Source of the DNA: Anaerolineae bacterium
Lineage (GTDB): Bacteria > Chloroflexota > Anaerolineae > Aggregatilineales > Aggregatilineaceae
NCBI GenBank assembly: GCA_016929355.1
Contig: JAFGJA010000475.1
Span: forward strand, 1 to 15,454
DNA length: 15,454 nt
Reading direction: 5' to 3'
Translations under genes and position numbers: made by a program
Notes under the pieces: generated by a model
What the model saw: only the letters and a program-made list of their open reading frames with translations
Database searches by the model: none
What the model was told of the DNA's origin: nothing
In this document: one piece after another, positions 6,395 through 13,699 of the stretch
Layout: each line of letters begins with the position of its first letter
How positions within the stretch are numbered: position 1 is the first letter of the stretch

Positions 6395-8119
6395 ATGCCT
6401 GATTCCACCCACTCCCCCCGGCAGACCTCAGCCTGGTTGGTGCTCGCCATTGTCAGTTTGCCGGTGTTTATCGGTGCGCTGGACCTGACGATCATCTCCG
6501 CCGTATTGCCCGAAGTGATCGTCAGCCTGGAACTGCCGGTGAAAGAATATCTGGATCAGGCATCCTGGGCGGTGAGCGGTTATCTACTGGCTTACGCGAT
6601 CAGCATGACGTTTACCGGGCGGCTGTCCGATCTGGTGGGGCGGCGTTATGTGTATATCGCCTGCCTGCTCATTTTTATGATCGGCTCTTACCTCGTCACG
6701 GCTTACGACAACACAACACTCAACAGTTGGATTTCGCGCTTCTACAATCAGGTATTGGACCAACATCCCCCACGCCTCGAAGAACGGCATCTTTATCTCG
6801 TGATCGCGGGGCGCGTGATTCAAGCATTTGGAGCGGGCGCGATGGTCCCAGTGACGATTGCGCTGGCGGGCGATCTGTTTCCCGCCGATCACCGCGCGAA
6901 ACCTGTTGGCGTGATCGGCGCGGTGGATACGTTGGGCTGGGTGCTGGGCCATTTGTACGGCGGCGTGATGGTCCGCTTTTTTGGCGAATATGGCACTTCG
7001 ATCAAAGACGCATTTGACGGCATCGGGCTAACGATTGCTACGCCATCCTGGGAAACGCTGTTTATTCTGAATATTCCGATCAGTTTGCTGGCCTTGATCG
7101 GGGCGTGGTGGGTGCTGCGTAATGTACCGCAGCCGCGCCATACCGGGCGTTTTGACATATTGGGCACGCTCTTTATCACGCTGGCGCTCATCGGCCTGAA
7201 TCTCGGATTAGGCACAGGCGGAGCCGAATCCGCCGCAACTGCGTCTAGTTTCGAGGAACTAGGCCATGCCGCCACCGATTACGGCCCCTATTTTCTGATC
7301 GGAGCGGCGATCCTGTTCATGATGTTTTTGGTGATCGAAGCGCGCGTCACATATCCGCTCGTGCGGCTTGGCATGTTCCGCAACATCAATTTTTCCGCCG
7401 CATCGGTAACAAACGGACTAGTCGGCTTCTGTCTGGCGATTGGGCTGGTCAGCGCGCCGTTGCTGGTCAATTTCCGCATGGAAGAAACAACCGGCGAAGA
7501 AGTGCAAAATGCGGCGTATATCGCCGGACTGCTGCTCTCCGGTTTGACTGTGCCAATGGCAATAGCGGCGATCCCTGGCGGCTGGTTGAGCGAACGTTAC
7601 GGGTATCGCGTCCCGACGGTGGGCGGGTTGATCCTGGCTTGTGCCGGCTTTACGTTAACCGGCTTCACCTGGGCCAGCGATACCTCCTACTGGCTGATGG
7701 GAGCGGAAATGGCAATCATCGGCGTGGGGCTGGGCCTGACAATTTCGCCCATCGGGACCGCCGCACTCAACACAGTAGGCGAAGATGAACGCGGCGTTGC
7801 TTCGGCCCTGATCCTGATCCTGCGGTTGATCGGGATGACGGTAGCGATCTCATGGCTCACCATGTACTCGCTGGATCGCTTTGATGTGTTGAAAGAAAAC
7901 TATCTTGCGCCGGAAGGAGCCAGCCTCGAAGAAGCGCTCGCCGCCGCCACGACTGCGAATCTCGAAGCGGCAGTTGATGTGATCAAGGAGCTGCAATATA
8001 TCGGGGCGGTGGTCAGTGGCGCAGCGCTGATCATTGCCTTTTTCCTGCGCGGTGGCCGCCGCGATGAGCTGGTACAAACCGGGGATGTTGTAGCATCCCC
8101 CAACCCTCCCTATAATTAG
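6395..8119 (+). CDS. P55 (Rv1410)-like DHA2-family MFS transporter, 14 TM
   Basis: This 574-residue protein has 14 predicted membrane helices, as in the DHA2 family. TM1 carries GALDLT (D30). Motif A is GRLSDLVGRR (75-84). The TM5 motif-C-like region is GAVD-TLGWVLG-HLYGG (D178). TM13 contains LILILRLIGM (R477). These positions correspond to D22, E147 and R426 of mycobacterial P55/Rv1410, recalled as important for transport. The loops after TM3 (about 30 residues), TM5 and TM13 are long. The TM11-TM12 loop is short, unlike P55. The gene directly follows an LprG-like lipoprotein, as in the mycobacterial operon, which suggests proton-coupled export of lipids or lipid-like compounds. Generic drug efflux remains possible. 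Start ATG 6395; translation is probably coupled to the upstream stop. Confidence 0.88.
   Translation: MPDSTHSPRQTSAWLVLAIVSLPVFIGALDLTIISAVLPEVIVSLELPVKEYLDQASWAVSGYLLAYAISMTFTGRLSDLVGRRYVYIACLLIFMIGSYLVTAYDNTTLNSWISRFYNQVLDQHPPRLEERHLYLVIAGRVIQAFGAGAMVPVTIALAGDLFPADHRAKPVGVIGAVDTLGWVLGHLYGGVMVRFFGEYGTSIKDAFDGIGLTIATPSWETLFILNIPISLLALIGAWWVLRNVPQPRHTGRFDILGTLFITLALIGLNLGLGTGGAESAATASSFEELGHAATDYGPYFLIGAAILFMMFLVIEARVTYPLVRLGMFRNINFSAASVTNGLVGFCLAIGLVSAPLLVNFRMEETTGEEVQNAAYIAGLLLSGLTVPMAIAAIPGGWLSERYGYRVPTVGGLILACAGFTLTGFTWASDTSYWLMGAEMAIIGVGLGLTISPIGTAALNTVGEDERGVASALILILRLIGMTVAISWLTMYSLDRFDVLKENYLAPEGASLEEALAAATTANLEAAVDVIKELQYIGAVVSGAALIIAFFLRGGRRDELVQTGDVVASPNPPYN
8081..8116 (+). promoter_or_regulatory. 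Hairpin overlapping a TATAAT promoter at the transporter's 3' end
   Basis: GGGGATG (8081-8087) and CATCCCC (8094-8100) form a perfect 7-bp stem around the loop TTGTAG (8088-8093). That loop is also placed as a -35-like hexamer, exactly 17 bp before a perfect TATAAT (8111-8116). The start site would be near 8123, about 40 nt before the receiver-GAF gene. No T-run follows the hairpin, so it is not a simple terminator; it may be an operator over the -35. Confidence 0.45.
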
Positions 8120-8162
8120 GGCCAGTATCCACATTTATAGCAGAGATGGTAGAGATAATCCT

Positions 8163-9011
8163 ATGGCAGAGGGTTCCCAAATTCATGTATTGGCAGCCGT
8201 GAAGCTGCAAACATTATTGCAATACCGCGAAAACCTATCCCAAGACTCCCAGATCAAACTGACCCTGGTCCATAACGAAGCTGATGCGCGCAAAGCCTTA
8301 GCCGATTCGCAAAAGCGGACGGACGTATTCGTTGTGGATAACAATTTGGGTAATGTCTATGAACTGCTCAAAGAATTACGCCAGACCTATCCACGCCTGT
8401 TGATCATCCTGGTTGATCAAGAATCCGACTTTGCGATGCCCGGTCATGCCGATGATGTATCCACTTCGCCCTTCGAAAATGACGACCTGCTCAAGCGCCT
8501 TAAGCGGCTGAATGAGGAACGCAGTCTCGAAACGCTGCGCGCCGATGCCCTGCCGCCCGTGCGCAATTTTGCCAAATCGCTGCGCCGCGCCGGGCAGTCC
8601 AAACCGCAATCCGCCGTCGAAGCGATTCAGGAACTCGGTTATGATTACGTCGCCTTCTACAACATCGTGCCAACCACGCCGCCCGAACTCCGTTTGAGCG
8701 CCCAGGTTGGCCCCAGTGGGATCACGGCGATGGCCCCGCAGCAGCAGGATTACGAAAATTCGCTGGTCGGGTGGGTGGCACAGAATGGGCAAAGCCGGAT
8801 CATCGGCGCTGACGATCAACCGAATCATCCCTTTGTGCGCCAGCAGCGCTTTGGCTCCGGGGCCTGTGTGCCGGTAGGCACGAATATGCGCTTCGGTGTG
8901 ATCTTTGCCTGCCGCGAACAACCGGATGCGATCACCCAACAAAATGTCATGATGCTTGAATTGGTCAGCGCCCAACTCGCCAGCGCGCTCGCCAAACAAG
9001 CCCGATCCTAG
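8163..9011 (+). CDS. Degenerate receiver plus GAF domain protein
   Basis: The protein has 282 residues. The N-terminal part (about 5-118) has the alternating pattern of a receiver domain with a possible phospho-acceptor D59 (VFVVDNN). It lacks the acidic pair after strand 1, and the conserved Lys is replaced (STSPF at 101-104). It is therefore probably a pseudo-receiver. A GAF domain spans about 146-280, with the recognisable SLVGWVAQNGQSRIIGADDQ and GACVPVG blocks and a closing helix. GAF domains bind small ligands or mediate dimerisation. There is no DNA-binding or enzymatic domain, so it is a sensor or adaptor with unknown partners. Start ATG follows a GGTAGAGAT purine stretch. The next gene begins 13 nt after its stop. 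Confidence 0.8.
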   Translation: MAEGSQIHVLAAVKLQTLLQYRENLSQDSQIKLTLVHNEADARKALADSQKRTDVFVVDNNLGNVYELLKELRQTYPRLLIILVDQESDFAMPGHADDVSTSPFENDDLLKRLKRLNEERSLETLRADALPPVRNFAKSLRRAGQSKPQSAVEAIQELGYDYVAFYNIVPTTPPELRLSAQVGPSGITAMAPQQQDYENSLVGWVAQNGQSRIIGADDQPNHPFVRQQRFGSGACVPVGTNMRFGVIFACREQPDAITQQNVMMLELVSAQLASALAKQARS

Positions 9012-9024
9012 CGAGGGCGCATTT

Positions 9025-10128
9025 ATGCCAACTTCCATTACCGTTGGGTCCGCGCGCAGTCAGCCCGGCCAGATCGTGTACGGGCAATTTGACGCCGTGC
9101 CCCTTCTTACGGGTGGCTCCGATGCCTTTCCGGTGATCATTGCGCAGGGCAAAGCGGGTGATGGCCCGGTGTTGTGGTTGACCGCGAACATTCATGGCAA
9201 CGAATACAACGGGTTAGCCGTGATCCACCAGTTAATCACGCCGGAACTCGTCGCCGCCATGACCGGCACAATTGTCGCCATTCCCACCTTGAGTCCGGCG
9301 GGGCTGCGAATCGGGGAGCGCAGTCCCTATTACATCTATGGCAAAGACCCCAACCGGCTCTTTCCTTCGCTAGCAACAGATGATAATGTGTCGGATGGTT
9401 TGCCCCCATCCGGTCTGGAGCAAGCCTATGCGCGCCTGTTTGAGCGCATCGACGCCACCGCCGATTACCTGATCGATCTTCATGATTATGGGATTCGCGC
9501 GATTCCGTTCGCATTCCGTGATCCAATCTTTTACCGTGAAGCGCGTGATAAAGCCGTCGCGCGTAAGCTGCAAAATAAAGTCGGCACGATGCTTGATGCC
9601 TTCGGCCTGACCGTGATCAACGAATACGCCTCGGAAAAATACCTGGAAATGCACCTGCACCGCTCGGTAAGTGGGGCCACGCTCAATCGCGCGCGGATTC
9701 CGGCGGTCACTGTCGAAATCGGCGGGCAGCGCGCCGTGACCCCCTCACATGTGCAAGCGGTGATGACCGGGATTCGCAATGTCATGCGCTGGGCGGGGAT
9801 GTTATCCGGCCCGCGCGAACCGATGCCTGATGTCCCCATCGTTGATCTGGGTTATCCGGTACGCCGCACGACACACCCGCGTGTGCCAACCGCCTGCTTG
9901 GTGCATTATTTGGTGCAACCCGGTGATATTGTCAAGCAAGGTGATCCGGTGGCGCGCATGGTCGATATTTATGGGCGACCCATCGGGGCCGATGATGGCT
10001 TGCTGCGCGTGGAGTATGACGGATTCGTGATTGGCTTATTCCCCGGCATCGCCTGTTATCCCAATGATGCGATCATGGGGCTGGCGATTCGCGACGAAAA
10101 TAGCCTGATCGTGCCAGTTCACTCTTGA
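9025..10128 (+). CDS. Succinylglutamate desuccinylase/aspartoacylase family zinc deacylase (M14 superfamily)
   Basis: From ATG 9025 (GAGGG 8 nt upstream) the protein has 367 residues. The zinc site is clear: H57 and E60 in NIHGNEYNG, and H153 in DLHDYG. N110-R111 in DPNRLF matches the substrate-binding Asn-Arg, and E231 in VEIGGQ is the expected catalytic Glu. The C-terminal about 80 residues form the beta-barrel typical of AstE/AspA-like proteins, with VQPGDIVKQGDPVA. Family members hydrolyse N-acyl amino acids or related amides in the cytoplasm. No arginine-catabolism genes lie nearby, so an AstE role is not supported and the substrate is unknown. The reading frame extends upstream into the GAF gene, but that start lacks a ribosome site. 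The stop overlaps the tRNA promoter's -35 box. Confidence 0.9.
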   Translation: MPTSITVGSARSQPGQIVYGQFDAVPLLTGGSDAFPVIIAQGKAGDGPVLWLTANIHGNEYNGLAVIHQLITPELVAAMTGTIVAIPTLSPAGLRIGERSPYYIYGKDPNRLFPSLATDDNVSDGLPPSGLEQAYARLFERIDATADYLIDLHDYGIRAIPFAFRDPIFYREARDKAVARKLQNKVGTMLDAFGLTVINEYASEKYLEMHLHRSVSGATLNRARIPAVTVEIGGQRAVTPSHVQAVMTGIRNVMRWAGMLSGPREPMPDVPIVDLGYPVRRTTHPRVPTACLVHYLVQPGDIVKQGDPVARMVDIYGRPIGADDGLLRVEYDGFVIGLFPGIACYPNDAIMGLAIRDENSLIVPVHS

Positions 10129-10152
10129 CATCACCCGTAACCGCGCTACAAT
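10125..10152 (+). promoter_or_regulatory. Strong sigma70-type promoter of tRNA-Leu
   Basis: A perfect TTGACA (10125-10130) is followed, after a 16-bp spacer, by TACAAT (10147-10152, 5 of 6). The predicted start near 10159 gives a leader of only a few bases before the tRNA. The TGA inside TTGACA is the stop codon of the preceding deacylase gene. Confidence 0.8.
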
Positions 10153-10165
10153 GATAGACGCAAGC

Positions 10166-10250
10166 GCCGAAGTGGCGGAATAGGCAGACGCGCTGCGTTC
10201 AGGGCGCAGTCCTCATTACGGGGGTGTGGGTTCGACTCCCACCTTCGGCA
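10166..10250 (+). tRNA. tRNA-Leu (anticodon CAG)
   Basis: This 85-nt class II tRNA reads CUG codons. The acceptor stem GCCGAAG (10166-10172) pairs with CTTCGGC (10243-10249), with A as discriminator base. The D arm is GCG...CGC with a GG in the loop. The anticodon stem is CTGCG/CGCAG with the loop TTCAGGG, so the anticodon is CAG. A long variable arm follows, typical of Leu, then the T arm GTGGG-TTCGACT-CCCAC. The 3' CCA is not encoded. It has its own promoter and terminator. Confidence 0.97.
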
Positions 10251-10251
10251 T

Positions 10252-10283
10252 AAAACCCAGGTCTTCTCAGACTTGGGTTTTTT
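10252..10283 (+). terminator. Intrinsic terminator after tRNA-Leu
   Basis: AAAACCCAGGTCT (10252-10264) pairs with AGACTTGGGTTTT (10269-10281) around a TCTC loop, giving 13 pairs with one G-U. The 3' arm runs into six T's (10278-10283). It begins two bases after the tRNA. Confidence 0.9.
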
Positions 10284-10363
10284 ATTATCGATTTTGTTGT
10301 TGAGTCGGGCCGCTTGTGGTACGGTTGAAGAGAATTCAGACAAACACATAGACTTGCCCATTG

Positions 10364-10816
10364 ATGAACGAATTTCGCACAACGCCACCTCCGTCCCGGC
10401 CCCCACGCCGCCGCCAACAGCAGATCACCAGTCTGCAAATCGTCTTCGCCTTGATCCTGTCGATTGGGTTACTGTTGGTGATCAATTTCAGTGGGCGGAT
10501 CGCGCGCGGGCAGCAAATGGAAGAGGAACGCCAACGCCTTCAGGCAACGGTGACTGTGCTGGAAGCGCAGAAAATCGAGTTGCAGCAGGAATACGATTAT
10601 GCCGCCAGCGACGCCAGCATTGAGCATTGGGCGCATACCGAAGGCAAAATGGTGCGCGAAGGGGAAATCCTTGTCATCCCGGTCCCGGCGGGCATCACCG
10701 AACCGACGCCGGTCCCGCCTGCGCCAATCCTGATCGCCACGCCGATCCCCGAACCGGAAACACCGAATTGGCAATTATGGTGGAATTTATTCTTTGACGG
10801 TGATCCGCCGTTTTAG
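10364..10816 (+). CDS. FtsB/DivIC-like septum formation initiator protein
   Basis: The 150-residue protein starts at ATG 10364; a TTG codon immediately before it is a less likely start. It has a basic, proline-rich cytoplasmic N-terminus (1-21), one membrane helix (about 22-44) and a Glu/Gln-rich coiled coil (about 45-80). The extracytoplasmic segment W-A-H-T-E-G-K-M-V-R-E-G-E matches the FtsB/DivIC pattern that precedes the globular end. Such proteins link early and late divisome parts. The tail (about 106-135) is rich in Pro-Thr-Pro repeats and ends in an aromatic stretch (NWQLWWNLFF), an addition absent from E. coli FtsB. I found no convincing ribosome-binding site or promoter in the 80 nt after the tRNA terminator. 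The next gene converges on it. Confidence 0.78.
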   Translation: MNEFRTTPPPSRPPRRRQQQITSLQIVFALILSIGLLLVINFSGRIARGQQMEEERQRLQATVTVLEAQKIELQQEYDYAASDASIEHWAHTEGKMVREGEILVIPVPAGITEPTPVPPAPILIATPIPEPETPNWQLWWNLFFDGDPPF

Positions 10817-10843
10817 CGCCGACCTATCGCCAGCCTAACACCG

Positions 10844-11440
10844 CTATTTGGCAAGCGTATAATCACCCATCGCCAGAATCAGATCGAACGGCACGGCGAC
10901 ATGATGCGCGCCCGCCAACAGCGCCGCGACAACCTCGTCTACCGATTCCAGCCCAGTCGCTAACACCTCGGTTGATGTTCCCTCAACCAACCGCGCCATA
11001 GCACGCACCACCGCCATGCTATCACCCAGGTGGTGTTTCAGATCGTTAACATGCGGGATCACAAACGTGACTTCCGTCTGCGCCGCCAGATACGCCTGGG
11101 CCGGACTGTAAACCGCCGTCATCGCACATTCGATCCCGGCGTCAACTAATTTGGCCGCCATAGCGAAATTTTCCGTCGTAGCCGGAATTTTAATCACGAC
11201 CTTATCGGGGCGAATTTCGTGCGCTTCCCACGCCTCATCCACGCGCCCCTCACCTGTCGGCGCGGTCACTTGATAAAACACATGCCCGTCAAAAATCTCA
11301 ACCAATTCGCCCAACACATCCAGTCCCGGACGCCCGGTGGCCGCGATCAGCGTTGGATTGGTCGTGATCGCTTCCACAAACACGAGGCTTTGCGCACGCC
11401 GGGCGTCTTCCGGTTTGGCTGAGTCAAGATAAATACCCAC
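10844..11440 (-). CDS. Transaldolase/fructose-6-phosphate aldolase (FSA/TalC) family protein
   Basis: This 198-residue class I aldolase belongs to the small transaldolase family. Visible signature residues are D6, N28 in TTNPTLI, Q57 in FYQVTA, the Schiff-base lysine K84 in VVIKIPAT, and TAVYSPAQAYLAA. The residue where E. coli FSA has Tyr131 and classical transaldolase has Phe appears to be His130 (VIPHVND), so the reaction is uncertain. It should transfer or release dihydroxyacetone units on sugar phosphates in the cytoplasm. The start is GTG, with GAGGA 7 nt upstream. It is about 20 residues shorter than typical FSA. It lies 41 nt after the glycosyltransferase gene and may share its transcript. 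It converges with the FtsB-like gene without a recognisable terminator between them. Confidence 0.88.
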   Translation of the reverse strand: MGIYLDSAKPEDARRAQSLVFVEAITTNPTLIAATGRPGLDVLGELVEIFDGHVFYQVTAPTGEGRVDEAWEAHEIRPDKVVIKIPATTENFAMAAKLVDAGIECAMTAVYSPAQAYLAAQTEVTFVIPHVNDLKHHLGDSMAVVRAMARLVEGTSTEVLATGLESVDEVVAALLAGAHHVAVPFDLILAMGDYTLAK

Positions 11441-11481
11441 GTTGTTTTCCTCAGTTCATAGCAATTGAATGTATAACCACG

Positions 11482-12678
11482 TTACGCGGCCTGACTACTG
11501 GTAATTTCCGGCTCATAATGCGCGCTGTATCTGCGCCAATAAATAGTCAACGCGACGAGCAGAATCAAGGGGGTAGCTAATTGCTCAACCTGCGTACTGT
11601 TCTCAAATGTGGATTCGAGGCCGAAATAGAGCCAGGGCGAACTCAGCACGATCACCGCAAAAACCACCGTCCAGAACCGCCCCTTATCCGCCCACACGAT
11701 CACCCAGATAGGAAACAGCGCATAGATCAGCGTATAGCCTTTCGACTGCGTAAAAATCAGCAAATACGCGATGAACAGCACGCTCAGACTCCACGCGATC
11801 CGCTCCCGATCCGGCAAAGCACGCATCTGCCAGAACATCCACCCCGCCCAACCGATCACCGCCACCCACAGAATCCGGGCGAGGATGTCCACGCCGATTA
11901 CCTGCGTCGGTTCGGTGTAATCACAGCAGTCACGGTAGCCATCCGCCGCTTCGAGAAAATCAGGAATCCACCAGCCGATCCAGATCACCGACAGGAGAAA
12001 TAAACCGCCCATCAGCGCCGCGAAAATGATGATCGGGCGGAAGCGACGTTGCAGCAGCAGATCGAACAAGATCGCCGATGCGAAGATCACTCCTTCGGGG
12101 CGGGTCGTGGCCGCGATCAGCGCCAACGCCACCAACCAGGGCTTGCCGCGCAAAATCTGCCAGTATGCGATCAGAATGAACCCGAAACAAAATACGATGA
12201 ATTGACCGAGCACATAACTGATCATTGTCTGCCGGTAAACCAGCGACGAGAAAAAGATCAGCAGCGCCAGAAGCGGCGGCTTGATGCGCCAATCGAGCAG
12301 CACAATGAAGGTCAACGCGGGCAGCGCCAGGATCATGAGCAGTTGCAGACCACTCCATAACGTCAGACTGGTGAAAAACGGCAGCGCCCAAAATGGCAGC
12401 AGCGTAAAGGTGATCGTCGCCAGATACGAAAAATTGTGCTTGTAGGGGATAAATTCAGGAAAGCCCATATCCGCTAGAATGACCCGGTTGATTTCCAGGC
12501 TGTACGGGTTATTGCCTTGCAACATCTCACGCGCGCCATACCAGCGCGGATAAAAATCGTAACCGACGCTGTCGCCGTGCTGCGAAATCCAGATCACATC
12601 GGTGGCCCAGGCGAACAACAGCCACATGACGACCAACGCAGCGATCACCAGCAGAGTTTGTTGGTGTTGTTTACTCAC
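11482..12678 (-). CDS. GT87-type integral-membrane glycosyltransferase (DUF2029-like)
   Basis: The 398-residue polytopic membrane protein has about 10 to 12 hydrophobic helices. The N-terminal extracytoplasmic segment after TM1 holds the motif YDFYPRWYGAREMLQG-NNPYS (about 40-60), with D41 in the position typical of the catalytic Asp in GT-C enzymes such as GT87 (PimE-like) mannosyltransferases. Such enzymes transfer a sugar from a polyprenyl-phosphate donor outside the membrane. The start is GTG at 12676-12678; its first 8 nt overlap the end of the flippase-like gene, and AGGGGG lies about 14 nt upstream, so coupled translation is likely. The donor and acceptor cannot be read from the sequence. 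Assignment to GT87 rests on pattern recognition only. Confidence 0.75.
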   Translation of the reverse strand: MSKQHQQTLLVIAALVVMWLLFAWATDVIWISQHGDSVGYDFYPRWYGAREMLQGNNPYSLEINRVILADMGFPEFIPYKHNFSYLATITFTLLPFWALPFFTSLTLWSGLQLLMILALPALTFIVLLDWRIKPPLLALLIFFSSLVYRQTMISYVLGQFIVFCFGFILIAYWQILRGKPWLVALALIAATTRPEGVIFASAILFDLLLQRRFRPIIIFAALMGGLFLLSVIWIGWWIPDFLEAADGYRDCCDYTEPTQVIGVDILARILWVAVIGWAGWMFWQMRALPDRERIAWSLSVLFIAYLLIFTQSKGYTLIYALFPIWVIVWADKGRFWTVVFAVIVLSSPWLYFGLESTFENSTQVEQLATPLILLVALTIYWRRYSAHYEPEITSSQAA

Positions 12679-13699
12679 TAGTGTACGATTTGCCCCCTGT
12701 TCTGGTTCCTGTTATATCTTTGAGGGGCACGGGCTTAATCCACCACGCGAGACTGCCGATCAGCCCGCCCCCAATATAAAACGATACAAAAATGAGCAGC
12801 GAAAAACTCAGCGCGGCTTCGGCAGCGATACCGGACGAATCCAGAAACGCGATCATGACGGCTTCGCGCGTGCCCAGCCCGGAAATCGACACGGGCAGCA
12901 GCGTGATCAAGCTGCCCAGCGCCACCGTATACGCCACCGTAATGAAGTTCACCCGCAGATCGAGCGCTTGCGCCAGCACATAACACTGCCCGAAAAACAC
13001 CAGGTACGCTCCGCCAGTCAAGATCGCCGCGACCAGCGCCCACTGCCAGGTGAGTTGGCTCAATCCCGCGCGAATGTTCGGCAAAATGCCAGCCTCAGCG
13101 AACAATTTACGCCCGATTGTACCGCAGCGCAAGCCGATCCGCGTCAACCACGCAAACGGAACTGGGTGCAGAAACAACACCAGGGGAACGGTCAAGACCA
13201 GCCCCAACATAATGACAACTAACAGGCTGTGTGATACGACAGTGGCGCTCAACAACGCTGCGCTGCCCACGATCAGCAGCGCGTAGAGATCAAACAGACG
13301 ATCCGCTAACACGCTGGCGAAGGCTTGCGCGGGCGGCACACTACACTCCCGATTGACATACACCGCTTTGATAAATTCGCCCAAGCGCCCCGGCGTCAGA
13401 AAGCCAATGAACAAACTGGCGAAATAGGCGAGCAGCGCAGGCCGAAACGCCAAGTGAACATCCTGCACGCGCAAAATGCCCTGCCACCGGATCGTTTTAA
13501 TGGCGATGAGCGGCACAATACACAATGTCGCCAGCAGCACAAGTCGCCAATCGGCATTGCGCATTTCAGCGCGAATGTGATCGAAGTCCAGGCGAATCAG
13601 CAAAATCACCAATAGAATCACGCCCGCCAACCGCATCAGGCGCACGGACTGCCAGCGTGAGGATCGCGCGGGAGGGGCGGCGTCTACTGCTTGCGACAT
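12671..13699 (-). CDS. Flippase-like UPF0104/LPG_synthase_TM membrane protein
   Basis: I start this 342-residue protein at ATG 13697-13699; the frame is open further upstream but there encodes an implausible Arg-rich stretch antiparallel to nothing known, overlapping the methyltransferase gene. About eight membrane helices follow a basic N-terminus. Family signatures are FIGFLTPGRLGEFIK (about 97-111), VLADRLFD (130-137) and LPVSISGLGTRE (about 268-279). This is the membrane part shared with MprF, without the lysyl-transferase domain. Stand-alone members are thought to move or retain lipid-linked intermediates, and archaeal AglD-type proteins pair them with glycosyltransferases. The gene overlaps the upstream methyltransferase by 16 nt and the downstream glycosyltransferase by 8 nt, so all three probably serve one envelope pathway. 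Confidence 0.88.
   Translation of the reverse strand: MSQAVDAAPPARSSRWQSVRLMRLAGVILLVILLIRLDFDHIRAEMRNADWRLVLLATLCIVPLIAIKTIRWQGILRVQDVHLAFRPALLAYFASLFIGFLTPGRLGEFIKAVYVNRECSVPPAQAFASVLADRLFDLYALLIVGSAALLSATVVSHSLLVVIMLGLVLTVPLVLFLHPVPFAWLTRIGLRCGTIGRKLFAEAGILPNIRAGLSQLTWQWALVAAILTGGAYLVFFGQCYVLAQALDLRVNFITVAYTVALGSLITLLPVSISGLGTREAVMIAFLDSSGIAAEAALSFSLLIFVSFYIGGGLIGSLAWWIKPVPLKDITGTRTGGKSYTSE

Noticed and set aside
8956..9024. Upstream start of the deacylase inside the GAF gene
   Set aside because: ATG 9025 has a GAGGG site at good spacing and begins right where the family homology can start; the upstream 23 residues look like an out-of-frame shadow.
10361..10363. TTG start for the FtsB-like protein
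   Set aside because: An ATG follows directly in frame and is the more probable start; neither has a clear ribosome site.
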